A DNA stretch of 64,000 nucleotides from Kitasatospora aureofaciens. Lineage in GTDB: Bacteria > Actinomycetota > Actinomycetes > Streptomycetales > Streptomycetaceae. Where the stretch lies: NCBI RefSeq assembly GCF_001188955.3, contig NZ_JPRF03000001.1:1-64000 (forward strand), read 5' to 3'. Made by a program: the position numbers and the translations under genes. The notes under the pieces are model-generated. The model saw nothing but the letters and a program-made list of their open reading frames with translations. It ran no database searches and was not told the DNA's origin. Numbering within the stretch: the stretch's first letter is position 1; every line of letters begins with the position of its first letter. Below are positions 60,907-64,000 of this stretch, piece after piece.

Positions 60907-62958
60907 ATGTGGGATGAGGCGTTTCCCAGCTTCCTGATCGGGCTGCGCGAAGGGCTCGAAGCCGGCCTGATCGTGTCGATCCTGGTCGCCACGCTGGTCC
61001 GGGCCGGGCAGAAGGGCCGGCTGCCCCAGGTGTGGACGGGCGTCGCGGCGGCCGTCGCGCTCAGCCTCAGCTTCGGCGCGGTGCTCACCTTCACCGCCGC
61101 CAACCTCTCCGGCCACGCCCAGGAGGCGTTCGGCGGAGTGCTGAGCCTGATCGCCGTCGGCTTCGTCACCGCGATGGTGTTCTGGATGCGCCGCTCGGCG
61201 CGCACCCTCTCCGCCGACCTGAAGGAGAAGGTCCAGGCCTCGCTGACGATGGGCGCGGGGGCACTGGTGTTCACCAGCTTCCTCGCGGTCGCCCGCGAGG
61301 GACTGGAGACCTCGCTCTTCCTGTGGACCAACGCGCGCACCGCCGGGGAGTCCACCGGCCCGCTGATCGGCGCCGCCGTCGGCCTGCTGCTCTCGGTGGG
61401 GCTGTGCTGGGGCCTGTACCGGCGGGCCCTGAAGATGAACCTCACCAAGTTCTTCACCATCACCGGCGCGGGCCTGATCGTCGTCGCCGCGGGCGTGCTC
61501 GGCTACGGCCTGCGCGACCTCCAGGAGTCCGGGCTGGTCGGCGGCGGCAGCACGTACGCCTTCGACCTGAGCGGGCACCTGGACGCCTCCTCCTGGTACG
61601 CCACGCTGGTCCAGGGGACCCTCAACCTGACCGTCACCATGACGGTCCTCCAGGTCGTCGGGTACATCGCCTACCTGAGCATCGTGATGACCCTCTTCGT
61701 CGAGGGCGTGCGCGGCGGCAAGGCGGCCCCGGCGGCCGCTCCCGCCGCGGCGAAGCCGTCGGAGGCCGCGAAGCCGGAGGCCGTGAAGCCGGTGGGCGCC
61801 GGCCGTCCGCGCTGGGTGCTGCCGACCGCGGTGATCGCCGTCCCGGTCGTGGTGGCCGGCGCGGTGATCGCCGTCAGCGACGGCAAGCAGGACGGCTCCG
61901 CCACCGTCGCGGTCTCCGAGAAGGAGTGCGGCAAGGGCTTCGGCAGCCCCCAGCCCGGCCAGCAGGTGTTCCAGATGCACAACACCGGCGACAAGGTCTC
62001 CGAGGTCTACCTGGTCAACCCGGGCAGCGGCGCCGTCTACGGCGAGATCGAGGGCCTCGCCCCCGGCACCACCCGCGCGCTCACCGCCACCATCGGCTCC
62101 GGCGACTACGCCTGGCGCTGCGTGCCCACCGGCGGAACGTCCGTCACCTCCGCCACCGTGCACGTCACCGGCGGCGCCGAGGTCAAGGCCGTCAAGCCGG
62201 TCTCCGAGGACGACCTCAAGGCCCCGCTGGACAGCTACAAGGACTACGTCAACAAGGGCCTCGCGACCCTGATGACGCAGACCCAGAAGATCCAGGCCGA
62301 CGTACGGGCCGGCGACCTCGCCACCGCCAAGGCCGACTGGCTCACCGCCCACCTGCAGTACGCCTCGCTCGGCGCCGCCTACGGCACCTTCGCAGACCTC
62401 GACAAGAAGATCGACGGCCGCCCCGACGGCTACGCCGACAAGGAGCAGGACCCGGGCTTCACCGGCTTCCTGCGCCTGGAGTACGGCCTGTGGCACGGCC
62501 GGTCCGCCGCCGACCTGACGCCCGTCGCCGACGAGCTCGCCCAGAACGTCGCCAAGCTGGTGCACGACTTCCCCGGCCAGGACTTCGACCCGGGCGACCT
62601 GCCGCTGCGCGCCCACGAGATCCTGGAGAACACCCTCCAGTTCGAGCTGACCGGCGACACCGACATGGGCAGCGGCACCAGCCTGGCCACCACCCAGGCC
62701 AACCTGGCCGGCACCCAGGAGTTGCTGACCCTGCTGCAGCCGCTGCTCGACGAGCGCGACCCGCAGGTGCTGGTCCGGGTCAACGCCGGGATGAAGCGGG
62801 TCGGCGACCTGGTCGCCGCCGCCCGCACCGCCGACGGCTGGACCCCGCTGGACAAGCTGCCCGCCGACACGCGGCGCCAGCTGAACGGAGCCACCGGCCA
62901 GCTGCTCGAAGACCTCTCGCCCGTCCCCGCCCTGCTCGAGATCCGGAAGGCCGCCTGA
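60907..62958 (+). CDS. efeUO: EfeU-EfeO fusion, iron permease and periplasmic-type partner
   Basis: A 683-residue fusion of two Efe proteins. Residues 1-268 are an EfeU/FTR1 iron permease with seven helices and the two REGLE motifs (14-18 and 130-134) that carry iron. An Ala/Pro/Lys linker (271-300) and an extra helix (about 303-323) follow. Residues 325-683 are EfeO: a cupredoxin-like part (ECGKGFGSP...QVFQMHNTG) and an M75-type domain with LRLEYGLWHG and HEILENTLQFE (570-580). The family normally uses separate genes. It imports iron at low pH or in oxidising conditions with EfeB. GGAGGAG precedes the ATG and an iron box lies upstream. Confidence 0.9.
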   Translation: MWDEAFPSFLIGLREGLEAGLIVSILVATLVRAGQKGRLPQVWTGVAAAVALSLSFGAVLTFTAANLSGHAQEAFGGVLSLIAVGFVTAMVFWMRRSARTLSADLKEKVQASLTMGAGALVFTSFLAVAREGLETSLFLWTNARTAGESTGPLIGAAVGLLLSVGLCWGLYRRALKMNLTKFFTITGAGLIVVAAGVLGYGLRDLQESGLVGGGSTYAFDLSGHLDASSWYATLVQGTLNLTVTMTVLQVVGYIAYLSIVMTLFVEGVRGGKAAPAAAPAAAKPSEAAKPEAVKPVGAGRPRWVLPTAVIAVPVVVAGAVIAVSDGKQDGSATVAVSEKECGKGFGSPQPGQQVFQMHNTGDKVSEVYLVNPGSGAVYGEIEGLAPGTTRALTATIGSGDYAWRCVPTGGTSVTSATVHVTGGAEVKAVKPVSEDDLKAPLDSYKDYVNKGLATLMTQTQKIQADVRAGDLATAKADWLTAHLQYASLGAAYGTFADLDKKIDGRPDGYADKEQDPGFTGFLRLEYGLWHGRSAADLTPVADELAQNVAKLVHDFPGQDFDPGDLPLRAHEILENTLQFELTGDTDMGSGTSLATTQANLAGTQELLTLLQPLLDERDPQVLVRVNAGMKRVGDLVAAARTADGWTPLDKLPADTRRQLNGATGQLLEDLSPVPALLEIRKAA

Positions 62959-64000
62959 TGACCGACCACACCGCAGCCGCCGGCTCCTGCCCGTTCCCGC
63001 ACGCCGCAGCCGCTGCCGCCGCTGCCGAGCCGGTCGTCGAGCAGGGCGCCTGCCCGGCCGGTCCGGCCCGCCGCAGCTTCGTCCGGGCCGCGCTCGGCGC
63101 GGGCGCCGGGGCCGCCGTCCTCGCCGGTGGGGCGTTCGGCCTGGGCGCCGAGCCGGCCGCCGCCGGGGACACCCACCAGACGAAGTCCGGCGCCGTCCCG
63201 TTCCACGGCGACCACCAGGCCGGGATCACCACCCCGGCCCCCGGCTACGCCGCCTTCGTCTCCTGCCAGGTGATCGCCCAGGACCGCAAGGGCCTGGAGG
63301 ACCTGTTCAGGACCCTGACCGAGCGGATCCGCTTCCTCACCGCCGGCGGCACCCCGCCCGACCTCGGCGTCGGCGCCCCGCCGTCCGACAGCGGCATCCT
63401 CGGCCCCGTCGTGCCCACCGACAACCTCACCGTCACCGTCGGCGTCGGTGCCTCGCTGTTCGACGACCGCTTCGGCCTCGCCAAGGCCAAGCCGGTCAAG
63501 CTGACGCCGATGAAGACCTTCCCCAACGACAACCTCCGGGCCGACGAGCTGCACGGCGACCTCTCGCTGCAGATCTGCGCCGACCGGCAGGACACCGTGC
63601 TGCACGCGCTGCGCGACATCACCCGGCACACCCGCGGCGGGATGCAGATCCTCTGGCGGATAGACGGCTTCCAGAACCAGTCCCGCCCGGACGGCGCCCA
63701 GCGCAACCTGCTCGGCTTCAAGGACGGCATAGTCAACCCGGACACCACCTCCACCCGGGAGATGGACCGGCTGATCTGGGTCAACGACGGCATGGGCGAG
63801 CCCGCCTGGGCGACCGGCGGCAGCTACCAGGTGATCCGGATCATCCGGATGCTGATCGAGTTCTGGGACCGGGTCAAGCTCAGCGAGCAGGAGAAGATGT
63901 TCGGCCGCCGCCGCGACACCGGCGCGCCGCTGGACGGCCACCAGGAGAACGACGCGCCGGACTACGGCAAGGACCCGGACGGCAAGGCGATCCCGCTCAA
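62958..64000 (+). CDS. efeB: DyP-type haem peroxidase EfeB, 3' end outside the window
   Basis: The visible 347 codons encode a dye-decolorising peroxidase of the Efe system. A Tat-type signal is present (GPARRSFVRAALGAGAGAAVLAGG, about 34-57). The DyP motif GFKDGIVN (GxxDG), with the distal aspartate and arginine region, is near residue 250. The ATG shares its A with the upstream TGA stop, so it is coupled to efeUO. EfeB is exported folded with haem and works with EfeO, perhaps by oxidising ferrous iron or taking iron from haem. The frame is open to the end of the window, and the C-terminus is missing. Confidence 0.92.
   Translation, partial: MTDHTAAAGSCPFPHAAAAAAAAEPVVEQGACPAGPARRSFVRAALGAGAGAAVLAGGAFGLGAEPAAAGDTHQTKSGAVPFHGDHQAGITTPAPGYAAFVSCQVIAQDRKGLEDLFRTLTERIRFLTAGGTPPDLGVGAPPSDSGILGPVVPTDNLTVTVGVGASLFDDRFGLAKAKPVKLTPMKTFPNDNLRADELHGDLSLQICADRQDTVLHALRDITRHTRGGMQILWRIDGFQNQSRPDGAQRNLLGFKDGIVNPDTTSTREMDRLIWVNDGMGEPAWATGGSYQVIRIIRMLIEFWDRVKLSEQEKMFGRRRDTGAPLDGHQENDAPDYGKDPDGKAIPL

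Overview
The window is high-GC actinobacterial chromosome, most likely Streptomyces, Kitasatospora or another member of the Streptomycetaceae. The signs are a very strong G/C preference at third codon positions, frequent GTG starts, many secreted proteins and small families typical of that group (DUF427, DUF2277, DUF6296, DUF3291). Genes lie on both strands in short operons, many closed by near-perfect G+C-rich hairpins. I see no rRNA, tRNA, CRISPR array, prophage or polyketide/peptide synthase cluster. Most of the window is core or near-core metabolism; the unusual part is about 40.5-47.8 kb.

Layout. 0-0.4 kb: two overlapping small zinc-ribbon genes. 0.5-4.9 kb: a type-B succinate dehydrogenase operon sdhC-sdhA-sdhB with a divergent LysR regulator and a perfect LysR box between them. 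5.0-7.4 kb: glutathione peroxidase and glyoxylate carboligase, the latter with a cluster of related palindromes upstream. 7.9-11.7 kb: a thiamine-binding protein, DoxX, and a TetR-MFS-SDR module carrying two copies of one operator. 11.7-15.9 kb: a SUKH-like protein and an Ugp-type ABC importer without its own ATPase. 16-26.3 kb: XRE regulator, methionine aminopeptidase, thioesterase, secreted peptidase, class A PBP, hydrolases, a beta-lactamase-fold enzyme and a gamma-carbonic-anhydrase-like protein. 26.3-30.8 kb: MarR regulator and alpha/beta hydrolase flanking three phased palindromes, an efflux MFS, and small DUF genes. 31-34.6 kb: a CYP105-like P450 with its ferredoxin, and an ATP-dependent DNA ligase. 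35-40.5 kb: DUF3291, GDSL esterase, glycerophosphodiesterase plus UMF1-type MFS, SUKH and GNAT proteins.

40.5-44.5 kb holds the most interesting locus. A membrane-anchored CAP/SCP protein is followed by a single polypeptide that joins an ECF-type sigma factor, an HxxxCxxC zinc-binding anti-sigma-like segment, one transmembrane helix, a Pro/Thr linker and an extracellular CAP domain. Both genes are preceded by the same bipartite element, TGTTATC-N15-GGTCTCCCAGG, which looks like an ECF promoter. This suggests a self-regulated, membrane-tethered sigma factor that controls its own gene and a CAP paralogue. A secreted protein with five Cys-containing repeats follows.

44.6-47.7 kb: a DUF4436 membrane-protein gene is split by a 2,272-bp insertion sequence with 16-bp terminal inverted repeats and a 5-bp target duplication (ATGAC). 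The element carries a transposase and a passenger SMI1/KNR4 (SUKH) gene. 47.7-55.2 kb: secreted peptidases, a PfkB kinase, a polysaccharide deacetylase lipoprotein and a YchJ-like protein. 55.2-57.8 kb: a gene remnant, a flavin monooxygenase and its TetR regulator with a 30-bp palindrome. 58.3-60 kb: a stand-alone cytochrome bc1 cytochrome b gene. 60.8-64 kb: an iron-box-controlled Efe iron-uptake operon in which EfeU and EfeO are fused, followed by EfeB, which runs off the window.
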